NCBI RefSeq assembly: GCF_030867145.1
Contig: NC_134414.1
Coordinates: forward strand, 133,064,465 to 133,128,464
Origin: Opisthocomus hoazin
Taxonomy: Eukaryota > Chordata > Aves > Opisthocomiformes > Opisthocomidae
DNA: 64,000 nt
Reading direction: 5' to 3'
Each line of letters begins with the position of its first letter. Position 1 is the stretch's first letter. The translations under genes and the position numbers were made by a program. Positions 1 to 11,584 of this stretch are shown here, one piece after another. The notes under the pieces were generated by a model. The model was not told where the DNA came from, did not search any database, and was given only the letters and a program-made list of their open reading frames with translations.

Positions 1-154
1 GTAGCATACCAGGCTGCTTTAGCTCTTGGACAGGACCCATCTAATGACTGCAGTGACAGCCAGCGGCAGGTGCGCATTGTCATCCAGAAATATGGGCAGA
101 AGGATCCTGTGCTGGGTACCGACTACCAGCAACGAAAGATCACCATTCAGAACC
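1..154 (+). CDS. ILDR1: ILDR1 exon, Ig V domain (left-truncated by window)
   Basis: Reads in frame from base 1 as [17 protein letters not shown] onward and ends QRKITIQN plus one base before a GTAAGT donor. It contains a conserved DPSNDC cysteine. The exon probably continues to the left: related LSR/ILDR genes have one large exon here, and the GTAG at bases 1-4 is not preceded by anything I can see. Confidence 0.92.
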
Positions 155-3100
155 GTAAGTGACTTGAGCTCCCAGGCCTGCCAAGTGACGAGAACAATAA
201 ATATGGCTAATGTCATCTGTAGCTTACATATTCTGTGAGGTGGCACTGGAATAAGAGTTGTGAAGGGCCCTGTCCCCAGCTGGCCTGAGGGTGTTGGAGG
301 CATTGCAAGCTAAGGCTGAGCTGAGGATGCCTGAGCATTTTGTTGAAGAGTGGGAAAGTAAGCTGAGGAACCCGGAGGCTAGAAAACAGTTCTTTCTTCC
401 AAGAAGTACTGCATAGTTGTCCAGGTACATTATAGGCTCCCTGCTGTCCCTGGAGCAATAGATGCTGCTACTGCCAGAGGAGTTCTTGGGATGGCTGCCC
501 TAACAGGGACAGTGATCAGTGTTCCAAAACCAGTAGGGGATGGCCACAGTGGGTATCTGTTAACATCTGTCACCCAGCAGCATGCTGGTTATTTCACTCT
601 ACAGAGAACTAGTTCCACTTCTAACTAGCGTTGCCTTCCAGCAACACAAAGAAAAAAGGGACTGGCAGTTGATTCTGTTTACAGGAGTTCTCGATGGACT
701 CAAACGGGATTGTTTCAAAGTGATGGCTACGCTTGGGAAGAGGGGAGATGCAGTAGCATATGTCACCTGCAGGCAGAGGGTACTTTTATAGTGGGGCCTG
801 AAAGTAGTGTCTGTCAGTCCCAAATAGCCCGCTGACCTCTCAGTCCCTCTCCCACAGGGGCAGACCTTGTCATCAGTGAGGTCATGTGGTGGGACCACGG
901 CGTGTACTACTGCACTGTGGAAGCACCAGGAGATACCTCAGGTGATGCGGACAAGGAAGTTAAGCTGATTGTTCTCCGTAAGTGTGGGGTTTTTTTTTGT
1001 CTGTGTGGCGGATATCTCCTCCTGTTCTCTTTCTCCCCACTCCAAGATGTCTCCAGCGGTGGAGAGGTGCTCAGTAACTTACCATGCCCAGATACATCAG
1101 GAGCCTCTTTCTCTCTCCATGTTTCCCATAGACTGGCTCACAGTACTCCTCATCGTTCTCGGAGGCCTGTTCCTCCTTCTGCTGATTGGAATATGCTGGT
1201 GCCAGTGCTGCCCCCAGTATTGCTGCTGCCACATCCCATGTGTCTGCTGCCCAACCCGCTGCTGCTGTAATGAGGAAGGTGAGGTTCAAGCAAATGTGTG
1301 TCCATTCATGGCTTCTGACAAGACAAAAGCTTGACTGGGAGCTTGCTGAGCTCCACTTTCTCCCTCCAGTTCAGCATCCGTATAGACTGAGACATTTCTT
1401 CGGCCAGTGTGTCCTCTGTGACCATTTTTTTTTTTTTTTTTAATTTAGAGGAGGGCAGCTAGGATATATGGAGCCCATCTTACTCCTCTGTCCTACTTTC
1501 AGAAGTTCCTCTTCACTCACACCTTGCTACCAGCTTCCCTCATGTCATCCAGGGCACAATCAACTCCTTTTCATGAGTAGCTCAGGACTTTTCTTCCCTG
1601 TCTTGTAGTTTGTGTGTCTGTGCATGTGAGGAAGGCAAGCAAATGCCTTCATACTATCTCCAAACTGGCCTAACCTTCAAGTGTGTTGCTCTGAGAGGTA
1701 ATTATGTAAAAATTGGAGTTTTCTATCGTCATGTTATTTTCAGAGCTGTTCCTTCCACAAGAAAAAGATTTTGTTTGTTTTTCTTTGGGGAAGGAAGTGA
1801 GGAGAAAGAAAGGAGAAAGATGGTCTGTCTTGGTTGTCAACCCTGCAAATGCATTCTGAGGTTTTGGGGGTCAAGAGAAACTTTGTTGTGTATACTTTTT
1901 AGCACTGATACAGATTCTGCAGCCAGACCCTGTTCCCTTAATAAGGCCAGTGTTTGATTTTGGCTACTAAGGTCATATAACCTCTGTGTTATTGTAACTG
2001 AGACTTAGTAGCAACACATTGTGGAATAGCCCCCCTGCAGCTTGCATGGTCTGATAGGAATAAAATGCAACAAATACATTTATTTATCACTGAAATATCA
2101 TTGAAATCACCAGATTCTTCCCCGTATGTTACAAGGAGAGGCTTTATGAACAAGGAGCTGTGTTTCTGGTTTCCCTTTACGTGAAAAAGAGCTATTTGGT
2201 ATACCTTAGATGTTAGTAAACTGTGAGTGTTTTAGAATCATAGAATAGTTTGGGTTGGAAAGAACCTTTAAAGGTCATCCAGTCCAAACCTCCTGCAATG
2301 GGCAGGGCCATCTTCAACTGACCAGGTTACTCAGAGCCCCGTCCAACAGAATATCACAGAATATCACAGAATGGTAGGGGTTGGAAGGGACCTCTGTGGG
2401 TCATCTAGTCCAACCCTCTGCCGAAGCAGGGTCACCTACAGCAGGCTGCGCAGGACCTTGTCCAGGCGGGTCTTGAATATCTCCAGAGAAGGAGACTCCA
2501 CAACCTCCCTGGGCAGCCTGTTCCAGTGCTCCGTCACCCTCGGAGGGAAGAAGTTCTTCCTCATGTTCAGACGGAACTTCCTGTGCCTCAGTTTGTGCCC
2601 ATTGCCCCTTGTCCTGTCACTGGGCACCACTGAAAAGAGCTTGGCCCCATCCTCCTGACACCCACCCTTCAGATATTCAACCTGACCTTGAATGTTTCCA
2701 GGGATGAGGCATCTACCACCTCTCTGGGCAACCCGTGCCAGTGTTTCACCACCTTCGTTGTGAAAAATTTCTTCCTTCTATCCAATAGAAATCTACCCTC
2801 TTTTAGCTTAAACCCATTACCCTTTGTCCTGTTGCCACAGGCCCTGCTAAAAAGTTTCTCTCCATCTTTCTTATAAGCACCTTTAAGTACTGAAAGGCCA
2901 CAGTAAGATCTCCCCGGAGCCTTCTCCTCTCCAAGCTGAACAACCCCAACTCTCAGCCTTTTGTCATAGGAGAGGTGCTCTAGCCCTCGGATCATTCGTG
3001 TGGCCCTCTTCTGGACCCGCTCCAACAGGTCCATGGCTTTCCTGTGCTGGGGGCTCCAGAGCTGGATGCAGGACTCCAGGTGGGGTCTCACCAGAGCAGA

Positions 3101-6100
3101 GCAGAGGGGCAGAATCCCCTCCCTCGACCTGCTGGCCATGCTGCTTTTGATGCAGCCCAGGGTATGGCTGGCTTTCTGGTCTGCGAGTGCACATTGGTGG
3201 CTCATGTCCAGCTTCCCATCCACCAGTACCTGCAAGTCCTCGGCAGGGCTGCTCTCAATCACATCATCCCCCAGCCTGTACTGATGCTGGGGGTTGCCCC
3301 GACCCATTAGCAGGACCTTGCACTTGGCCATGTTGAACCTCATGAGGTTCATACAGACCCAGTTGTTGAGCTTGTCCAGGTCCCTCTGGGTGGCATCCCA
3401 TCCCTCAGGTGTGTTGACCGCACCACACAACTTGGTGTAGTATGCAAAACTGCTGAGAGTGGACTCAATCCTGCTGTGTCATTAATGAAGATATTAAACA
3501 ATACTGGTCCCCATATGGACCCTGAGGGACACCACTTGTCACTGATCTCCAGCTGGACATTGAGCCATTGACCACTACCCTCTGGATGTGACGATCCAAC
3601 CAATTCCTCATCCACCTAACAGTCCACCCATCAAATTCATATCTCTCCAATTTAGAGAGAAGGATGCCAAGGGGATCTGTATCAAAGGCATTGCAGAAGT
3701 CCAGATAGATCACACCTGTAGCTCTTCCCTTGCCCACTGATGTAGTCACTCCATCATAGAAAGCCACTGGGTTGGTCAGGCAGGACTTGCCCTCAGTGAA
3801 GCCGTGCTGGCTGTCTCAAATCACCTTCCTGTCCTCCATGTGCCTTAGCATAGCTTCTAGGAGGATCTGTTCCATGAACTTCCCAGACACAGAGGTGAGT
3901 CTGACAGGTTGGTAGTTCCCAGGGTCCTCCTTTATACCCTTTTTAAAAATCGGTGCAATGTTTCCCTTCTTCCAGTCACCAGGGACTTCGTCTGACTGCC
4001 ATGACTTTTCAAATATCACGGAGAGTGGCTTGGCAACTACATCAGCCAATTCCCTCAGGACTCTGGGATGCATCGCGTCAGTCCCATAGACTTATGTATG
4101 TCTAGGTTCCTCAGGTGGTCACAAACCTGATCTTGTCTTACAGTGGAAGGGACTTTGCTCCCCCAGTCCCTGTCTTGTGGTCCATCCAATTGAGAAGTGT
4201 GGGAAGAGAGTTTGCCAGTGAAGACTGAGGCAAAAAACGTTGTTGAATACTTCAGCTTGCTCATCCGTTGTAACCAGTTTGTCAGTCTTGCTCATCATAG
4301 ATTTAAGCTTAATTTGCTTAGCCCTTGCAAAGAGCGAGCAGAGCATCCCTCTCAATTGCTAAAAGCAAAACAAACCAAAACATTTTCTGGGGGCTTTACA
4401 AGCTGCCAAGTAAAATACGTGGTGTTGAGGAGGCTATGGAAATTTGGCAGAAAAATTAGTTTCCATGAAGGGAGAGAGAGGTGATGGAGATGAAAGACTC
4501 ACAACTCCAGACTTCCTAGTTCTCATTAAAAATATATGTGTGGGTTCTTTTTTGTTTTTCCGTGCTGTAGGAGACGATAGCAGTCTCCAGACCTGCTGCT
4601 GTTGTTTTTCCTGCCTCCTGTTGAGGATAGGTAGGAGGGATTCTTGTGAGGTTTCCAAAACCTATACCTGCTCATGAGAGAAGGTACAGACAAGTCCAGC
4701 CTCGTTGTCTGGCTGCTGGATTCTGTGGCTGTAATTTCCATCCCAGCTGCCTGATCCCACTTTGCAAGGGATCCTTGTGCCTGCTCCCCTCCTCTAGTGC
4801 ACCTTCTCTTCACTTCATCCTGTGTCTGATTTACTTTTTTGGACTCCAAGAAATGAACTGGAGCCCTGAAAAACCACAAGAAGATAGATACAGAGGGCAT
4901 CTGAAAAAAACAGTCCTAAGGAATAACAGTTCCATATAACCAAAGAGAAAGCGGAAATCCTCAACTAAGTCTTAAGAGTTACAGTGTGAGCCGAGTACGG
5001 GTGATTTCTTCCCAATTATTGCCCACTAGAGGGTAGCCTAGATCTGCTGAACGGGCAGAGATGCCACTGAGGCAAGGTGATTCTGGTTTTTTGAAGTTAG
5101 GTCATTAACTAACATGATTTTGAACCGAGTAATAAAAGAAGTGCATTGTTTGAGTAATTCAGAATTGGTGTACAGAAATATTAAACATGCCCCAGGAGCA
5201 AGCCAATTACATTCCTCATGGAGAGCTCTGCAAAAAGCACACCAGGGTAAATATACGTATGACCTCCTTCTGTTCTCATTCCTTCCTTCTGTACTGTGGA
5301 CTTCTTCCACTAATGAATTGGTGCAAAATAGGATACACTTGCACCTGGGTCTGACTAGGTTGGAAAATATTTTTTTTTTATAATTGGCTCAGCAGCTGTG
5401 TCAAAAGTAAGGAACAACCTTTCTTAGCAGGGAGTAAGTGGAGGGAACAACAGGACATCCTGCCAAAGTTTTATAGCAGATATTAGTTTTGGATGTAGGG
5501 TGAATCTGACGTTCCTCAGATAAATATGTTCCCTTTAAAAAGAGATCTGCAACTTTACTTCCATTTTACAGGTGAGGAACCAGAGTACTGGGTTCAGTGT
5601 TCTATATATATTGGGTTCAAACAGGAAGGCAAAGTAACTGAGGAAGGAAGAGAGGATGAAAGTACTGCAGGAAGTCCAAGGGTAATTCTGCATTTGTTCA
5701 GCTGTAGGGAGAGATCAGAGAATTACAGGGGCAGGATGACTTTGGTCCTAGCAACTGCCTTCGTACCCTAAGGAGGGGAACCCTAAGTAGATACGCTCAC
5801 AGCTGCTGGGCCTTTCACTCCTCAGGCAAAGACTGTGGTCAAAACGCAGGGACTTGCACTCAGCAGTTCTAGGACATTCTCAAGGTGATAACTGGAGGAA
5901 TGGAGAGGAACAGATAAGACGTTTCCCTTCTTTTTATCATTTAGCATTTCCCTCTTTCTCTGTTCCTCCAAGTTTGAAACTTAAAGTGGAGGAAAATCCC
6001 GTGGGGAAAAAAAAAAATAACAAAGCAAGTTTGACATAAAGTGCTTGAAAGCTGCTACATCAGGCCACACAGCTTTGAAGAAAAAACAAAGTATTAGGAT

Positions 6101-9100
6101 TAAAAACCCTGACGTTTCCAGCTTTGTAGTTCACTCTGGCTGGAGCCAGACTGGGGAGGGGGAGGGAGTTTGGAGCGGAGAACAAAGTGGAGCTGCATGA
6201 ACTGTGGGGAGAGGGAAGGGTGTGCTGAGAGGCATGGTCAGTCCCTGTTTTGCTGCAAGTGGTGCTTGGTGTAAATTCAGTGAAACAGCTAAAGAAGGCC
6301 ATGTTTAATAACTGGAGTGCTACCTGAAATGGAAAGCTCAGTCCCAAAGAGTGTGCAGTCTAAATGCTGCCTGCTGCAGATGAACTCAGGGGACAGAATT
6401 AATTGGAGCTTAGCTGTAGCCTGGTTTCTTAAAGAAGCAAGGCTTATGCAGTCAACCTGTCCATTTATGCCCTATCTCTTTACCTCCAATAGCTTTTAAT
6501 TTCATCAGCCAACTTCAGCCAGATTTATCAGAGGGGTAACAGTCTCAAAGGCAATTACGTTCCTATCTGTCTCCTGAACTGGATAGCCAGGAATGTTCTG
6601 TTCATGCCTGACCAGAGAAGAGGCTGCAGTAAAAGCCTGTCACTTCTGAAACTCAAGAGAACCCATACAATGGAAATTTTGCAGAGGCCCCATTGCAGAA
6701 AAGCTTCACCCAGTAATGACAGACAAACCATGCAGAGTTGGGCTTTGTAAGGTCTGGGGCTTGCAGAATTTTCTTGCTTGTAAACTTGAGTTTTGATTGT
6801 CTGTGGTAGAAGGAGTAAGTTTCTGTAAGATGTTTTCAGGTATTCCCAAAAAACAAGCTGCAACGAGTGATGGTTTTGAAGATAGGGATGGTGAAGTTGT
6901 CTGTGTAAAAGAGGTGAGATGGAAGTGCTGAAAAAAGTGAAGAGGAATTGGAGCCTGACCCCATGAGTAGGGATCTGCAGCTAGCAATGGTGGAAAAGCA
7001 GTGAGGAGGAGAAATTTCCACTGGGTTTGCTCTTTTGGCACACTGGACATCGCTGTTGCGAACAGGAAATTTAGTTTGTTCACCATTTTGACCACAGCGT
7101 CCTAAGGGATTTAATTTTGGCAGTCATGCTGAAATAAATTACAGAGAGACACAACAAGAGTGGCTGAAAGACTAGAAAGGGAGAAGCTGGACAGTGCGCC
7201 TCTGAGTGCCCTGTTTGTGGAACAGAGAGGAAATGATGGAGAATGGTGTGGAAAATAAGATCTGGACAAAGCCTACATGAAGGTGGCAAAAAAAGGTCTT
7301 GTTTATCTGCAAATCAAAGCCAAAAGGGGAAGAGACCAATGATGAGCTGAAAGAGTTTTAAGAGACAGAAAACAGTGTGGTATGTCTTGCTGTATGAAAC
7401 ATTATTTCCCACCTTTCTGCACCTGTACTGATAATGACAGGACAGGTAGAAATATTGCATTTGGTTATGTGCTGTGTCCTTAACCATAGTGCCATTTGTT
7501 CAGAGTTGCTGGAACTGTATCCTGAATGTCAGGAAGCAACCCTTTTCTTCTGTTTTAGGTATCTTTCTGAAATTGTACAACTTCCTATTGGAATTTCCTG
7601 TGCTCTGTTTTGCCTTTGCCATAGGGTGGAGAGAGCTTTTCATTCTGTGAATTTCCTATGTCTGATCACACCCAAAGGCTACAATCTATCAAGCAAAATA
7701 GTATGTGGTCTGCAAGCTGGCTCTCTGGATAGCTTCTGTAAGCTTTCTTCTTCTTTTACAGCACTGGAACGGCATCGGTTCATGAAGCAAGCTCAGGCCC
7801 TTGCACCTTGGATGTCACCCCACATGTTCTATGGAGGTGGTGACAGGAACTCACAACTTTCCTCTTACCAGCTGAACCCTCTACTGCAACGAGGTGAGAC
7901 CATGGGCATCATTTCAGGGAAAAATCAGGATGAGAAACAGGTAACTTCTCAGGGAGGTTCAGCAGTAAGGCTTTAGCCTCTCTACTACGAGAAAGACGTT
8001 CCTAGCATGACTGCATGCCCTAGCATGACAACTCTGCTACATCTGCAGCGTACTATAGACTTGCTTGGGTGGATAAACACAGCCTATCCATCTTATGTGT
8101 CTTGCTAGGTTCAGTGCTGGGTGAAGTAGTTTAGTGCTAACTAAGGTATATCTGTGCTACACTCCAGCGACTGCAGGGTAAATATACCCAGCTTATCTCG
8201 CTTCATGTGGCAGAGGAGGGTACTGTCTCTTTGTTCTGCTGTGCTGGTCACGGTCAACTCCTTATAGCCAAAATTGACATGACAAGTGAGTGAGGTGCAG
8301 TTTGTTTGAGTTCTTATCAACCATCTAGTCTTCAAATGATTAAGGGCACACTGCCTTCTATGCCTTCTGATCTAGCCTGCCTGCATGAAGGACTCTTTAA
8401 TGAACCAGGAAGAATTTTCCAGTTGTTCTGTCCCAAAATTGCTTGTATTAGTGGTATTTATTTGTAACTTTAGTGGTATTTATTTGTAACTTTAATGGAG
8501 GAGGGAAGATGGAGTCTCTGAAGTCCTAGAGAAATAAGTAATAAAATAAATTATTACCAGTAATATTATTTAATCACCCAAGGAAAATAGGGGAATTCAA
8601 CATCATGACTTCTCAAATAAATATAACATATTTTTCATCTGAAATTAGCTTTTCATCACTATACAGCAATCACAGATTTACTCTGTGTCCAATGAGTCTT
8701 AACTGTTGTTTGAAGAAATAGTTTGCAAACTTCTTAAATGCTAGATTCAAGATGTTTGGGTATATACTTTTTTAGCCTGGTCCTTAATTCTACAGTTACC
8801 TATTTTTCATAGCTAGGGCACTGATTTTCCTTAGGAAGATCTGGTGATGGAGTCTCCATGATTTAAGACAAAATACATTTGAGTCTTCTCAAGGAAGTCC
8901 ATCTGCTTGCTGGCACAAAATGGGCAAATAAGTTCCTTAGGCAGTTTCTTAGCCTATGTTTCCACAGTCCTTGAATCTCGTGTGCTTAACTTTCCCTTAA
9001 ATTTGTTTCAGGTCAGCTTTTTAGAAATGTTGGTTATTAGGGACTTCTAAGGTCATCTAGTCCTACCTCTTGCTCAAAGCAGGACTGTCACCAACGCCAG

Positions 9101-11584
9101 TCACGTTAGCTGTGGCTTTGTCCAGACAAGTCTTGGAAACCTGCAAGGATGGAGATTCCATGACTTCTTTGGGTAACTGTTCCAGAGCTGGACCAGTCTC
9201 CTAGTGGAAAAAACTTCTCCATTTGCTACTTATATCTATACATACATGTGTGTGTGTATGTGTGCATATATGTAAACATTTCTTTTTGTTCTGCAGTATT
9301 GGTTCGTATTTCTTTGAGTTCAATGAGCTATAAGAGGAAACACTATGAACTTTCTCTGATCTTGTTTAAAATAAAATTTGGTATCAATGCGGTAGGAAAA
9401 AAATGCTCCTCTCTCTAAATATATAAACTATGTTTCCTGGTGTGCTGGATAACTTTGATTTCTTACCTCTGTTCTGCCCAAAACATAGATCGTACTGTAA
9501 CCTACTAGCTACGACTCTTTGCACCTTACCTCGTGTGGTCTGGATGTGCTGGTTGTGGTGCTTGAGGCTCACGCAGCCCTTTCAGTGAGGAGGAACAGCA
9601 GAAGAGAGGCTCGAAAGGGACCCTACAGGATCATTAGTGCAGAAGGGCCCTCTCTTTATTGTTACCGCTTGACTTGCTGCATTCTCCTGTGCTTTTATCC
9701 TTAGATGTGTCTCTGCAGAACAGTCTTCCACTGGTGCAGCCACAAGCTCAGCTTTCCCCTAACAAGGGTGTTTTGGACTATCTGGAGTCTGAAATCCAAA
9801 ACCTTAACATGTCCCAGCTCCGGCCACCCTCCCACCAGCGGCAGGCTGTGCAGCCCAGCTTGCTGTCCTCCCTGGGCTCTGAGATCATGCCGCCTCCTCT
9901 CGCTGATCACGTCTCCTCCATCCATGGGAGCAGCAACTCCTCACAGCCACAGAGAGCTGCCCGCAACCCCAGACCCTGGGACTCTGCAGCAGAGGACAGG
10001 AGGGAAAACCAGAGGTGGCCCTTGCCTTCCAGTGGGGATTCTCATTCCAGCCATAGTCGGGAGCCCTGGGACAGGCAGCGAGAGGACCATCCTCAGAGGC
10101 AGAGGACAGGCGGCTACAATGGCAGGCCCCAGCACTCCAGACGGGATGTGTCACCCCCACGCCAGGCTGAGAGGGGCAAGAGCAGCAGCAGCACCTCTAG
10201 TTTCTATCCGGAGGAGGCCAAGGAGCATTCCAGCCACCATCATGGCTGGAGACAGGAGCCTGCAAGGAGGCGAGACTACGAGCACTACACCAGGAGGAGC
10301 AATAACTCAGGTCAGCGGCGTCACAGCTACTCTCCCCCTTCTCGCCGGGGGTCATGGAGCTCCTCAGAGGAGCAAGTCCGTCTCCCAGCGACAAACCGCA
10401 GGCGGCGGCACCGGTCTCGGGAATGGCCAGAAGATAAACCCCCCAGTTATCGCTCATTAGAAGTCATCCCAAGTCAGGACAAGAAGCACAAAGACAGGGC
10501 AAGGCCACGCTCGGTGAGTCAGCTGCCGTTTTGCTTTCCCATCTAAGGGAAGAGGTGGGTTTTGGGGAGTGAGAGTGAATGTTTGTTACTTTCTGCAGCC
10601 TGTTGTCTTTCAAAAGGATGGCAAGGAGCACTGGGTGCCCTGCGCAGCTTGGCTAGGAAGAGGCTGCTGAGTTCCCTGCCTTCAGATGTGTTGCATGGCT
10701 ATAGTGTGTTCAGGGGCAAAGTGAGCAGTCAGATAAATTAGGTCCCCTATCATGTCCCACACCGGGTGACATGTTATACCCTCTTACTCCTGTCCCCACA
10801 TAGAGCCATTTGGGGGTCTAAGTGTTGTTGTTAGAATAGCTGTTTTCCTGGCATTGCCTGGGGAGAAAGCATTTCCAGAGTAGGCAGCAGTATTGAGTAT
10901 CCCTCTGAAGCCTTTTCTGATGTAGGTTTACTTCTGATTTCTTTTAACATGGGCATGATTCTCCTAGTATCGATCTCCAACATTTACCTTTTATAGTATC
11001 TTGGTGGTATTTTTAAGACGGTTCATATGGGAAAGCATCCAGGTAAGATGTCTAAAGCTACATAAAATAGGCTTTAAGATCATGGGTGGCTGTAGTGGTG
11101 AGAAATGTGTGATCCTCCAGGCCAGGTGGAAGAAGGTGGCTTGCTTATTGGGACTTGAGAACTGCATTATGTGGTCAGTGAATAGCTGTTGTTCACAGCT
11201 CATCTTGTCATTTTACACTGGGACTAGATTGCAGGTAGCAACCTAAGTGTGAAAAGCTAGGCAGTGTATTTCCCCTTAAAGAATGAAGTTTTTTTTTAAA
11301 TAAAGAGATGTTAATTGTTTCTTATCACATATATGCAGAATTTTACCAGGTGAGAGTCTTCTCAGAAGGCTGTATTTTGCACATTACCATTTTCTCTTCC
11401 GAGTTTTGGAAGAAAGTGCAGTTCTAGTCCCAGCAGGGATGTGTGTGTGTAGGAATGTTGTTTTTATGGTGCTCAGAGCAGGTAGCACATGGCATTTCCA
11501 TTCATCCTTCCTTGTTCCTGAATCTTATATTTTCTCTTGCAGGACAGAGGAAGTTCCCACAGTGGAAGAAGCATAGTCATTTAA
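1..11584 (+). CDS. ILDR1: ILDR1 (angulin-2), partial gene, six visible coding exons
   Basis: Coding exons are 1-154, 858-977, 1132-1278, 7762-7893, 9705-10513 and 11543-11584. All introns are GT-AG and phases join perfectly, giving 467 residues plus a stop. Human ILDR1 has about 546 residues, so about 79 (signal peptide and first Ig strands) lie off the left edge. In order, the visible protein holds the second half of a V-type Ig domain (DPSNDC; DHGVYYC, the DxGxYxC signature), one membrane helix ([20 protein letters not shown]), a very cysteine-rich juxtamembrane stretch likely to be palmitoylated, and a long cytoplasmic tail rich in Ser, Arg and His with the family signature DKPPSYRSL. It ends in GRSIVI, a hydrophobic PDZ-ligand-like end (human GRSVVI). 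Known family role: angulins mark tricellular contacts and recruit tricellulin; human ILDR1 loss causes deafness DFNB42. The tail and the HWLTV junction distinguish it from LSR and ILDR2. Confidence 0.95.
858..977 (+). CDS. ILDR1: ILDR1 exon, end of Ig domain
   Basis: The 120-bp exon follows CCCACAG and ends before GTAAGT. The split first codon gives Arg, then [18 protein letters not shown], with the DxGxYxC motif that closes the Ig fold, followed by the acidic stretch [19 protein letters not shown]. 120 bp is the size I recall for the matching exon in LSR. Confidence 0.95.
1132..1278 (+). CDS. ILDR1: ILDR1 exon, transmembrane and Cys-rich segment
   Basis: The 147-bp exon starts after CCCATAG with a split His codon (IVL-H-WLTV). 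It encodes the single membrane helix and then about 13 cysteines within 25 residues on the cytoplasmic side. It ends NEE plus one base before GTGAGG. The preceding intron is only 154 bp (978-1131). Confidence 0.95.
2234..4355 (-). mobile_element. CR1 LINE, 5'-truncated and decayed (interrupted by a second CR1)
   Basis: The 3' end faces left and starts with the CR1 terminal octamer pattern (AGAATCATAGAATAG). Read on the minus strand, the body encodes a CR1 reverse transcriptase in several broken pieces. One piece (about 3816-4073) holds [17 protein letters not shown], one (3465-3767) holds [12 protein letters not shown] and SVTSGVPQG, and one (2680-3430) holds the RT tail with [13 protein letters not shown]. 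Frameshifts separate the pieces. The catalytic motif expected as F-A-D-D reads F-A-Y-Y near 3440-3455, so the enzyme is dead. The left junction of the interrupted part resumes at about 2680 after the inserted copy. Confidence 0.93.
2348..2679 (-). mobile_element. CR1 fragment inserted into the older CR1
   Basis: A second, separate CR1 3' end sits inside the outer element. It starts at the left with two ATATCACAGA copies and AGAATGGTAGGGGTTGG. On the minus strand it encodes the RT C-terminal block ([20 protein letters not shown]). Its body differs from the outer copy, which encodes the same block again at 2669-2830 with different residues. The outer element breaks at GAGCCCCGTCCAAC (ending 2347) and resumes at CTGACCTTGAATGTTTCC (about 2680). 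Confidence 0.88.
7762..7893 (+). CDS. ILDR1: ILDR1 exon, juxtamembrane cytoplasmic segment
   Basis: The 132-bp exon lies between TTTTACAG and GTGAGA. With split codons at both ends it encodes [18 protein letters not shown] and then [11 protein letters not shown]. This matches the human ILDR1 block that links the Cys-rich region to the long tail. Phase 1 on both sides makes it skippable without a frameshift. Confidence 0.93.
8450..8493. repeat. Perfect 22-bp tandem duplication
   Basis: The unit AGTGGTATTTATTTGTAACT plus TT occurs twice without a mismatch (8450-8471 and 8472-8493). This suggests a recent replication-slippage duplication inside the intron. Confidence 0.9.
9035..9225 (-). mobile_element. 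Diverged CR1 3' fragment
   Basis: The CR1 3' pattern is recognisable on the reverse strand: GGTCATCTAGTCCTACCTCTTGCTC, CAAAGCAGGACTGTCACC, then GTCCAGACAAGTCTTGGAAACC and GGAGATTCCATGACTTCTTTGGGTAACTGTTCC. Many substitutions and small gaps suggest an old insertion. Confidence 0.75.
9705..10513 (+). CDS. ILDR1: ILDR1 large cytoplasmic-tail exon
   Basis: The 809-bp exon lies between TTATCCTTAG and GTGAGT. It encodes 269 residues that are low in hydrophobics and rich in Ser, Arg, Gln, His and Pro, so probably disordered. Conserved landmarks are [14 protein letters not shown] near its start, LLSSLGSE, an [19 protein letters not shown] block and [13 protein letters not shown] near its end. GC content is clearly above the flanking introns. 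Confidence 0.95.
11543..11584 (+). CDS. ILDR1: ILDR1 terminal coding exon
   Basis: After CTCTTGCAG the 42-bp coding part reads [13 protein letters not shown] and then TAA. The end matches the human SSHSGRSVVI tail and fixes the true reading frame across the last intron. I saw no clear AATAAA in the first kilobase downstream, so the 3' end of the transcript is not placed. Confidence 0.93.
   Translation, partial: DRGSSHSGRSIVI

Larger units (their letters stand above)
1279..7761 (+). other. ILDR1 large intron, with CR1 cluster
   Basis: The 6.5-kb intron separates the transmembrane exon from the juxtamembrane exon. Its left third holds the nested CR1 elements listed separately and an 18-base T run near 1424-1442. 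From about 4360 to 7760 I see no gene, no further recognisable repeat and no convincing exon. Confidence 0.8.
7894..9704 (+). other. ILDR1 intron
   Basis: AT-rich intron. It holds a perfect 22-bp tandem duplication (8450-8493), a worn CR1 relic (about 9035-9225) and a short TG/TA-rich stretch at about 9235-9280. No exon-like sequence was recognised. Confidence 0.75.

Noticed and set aside
1-4. GTAG at the very start as a splice acceptor for the first ILDR1 exon
   Set aside because: The related genes have one large exon here and reading frame continues through; without upstream sequence the acceptor cannot be supported.
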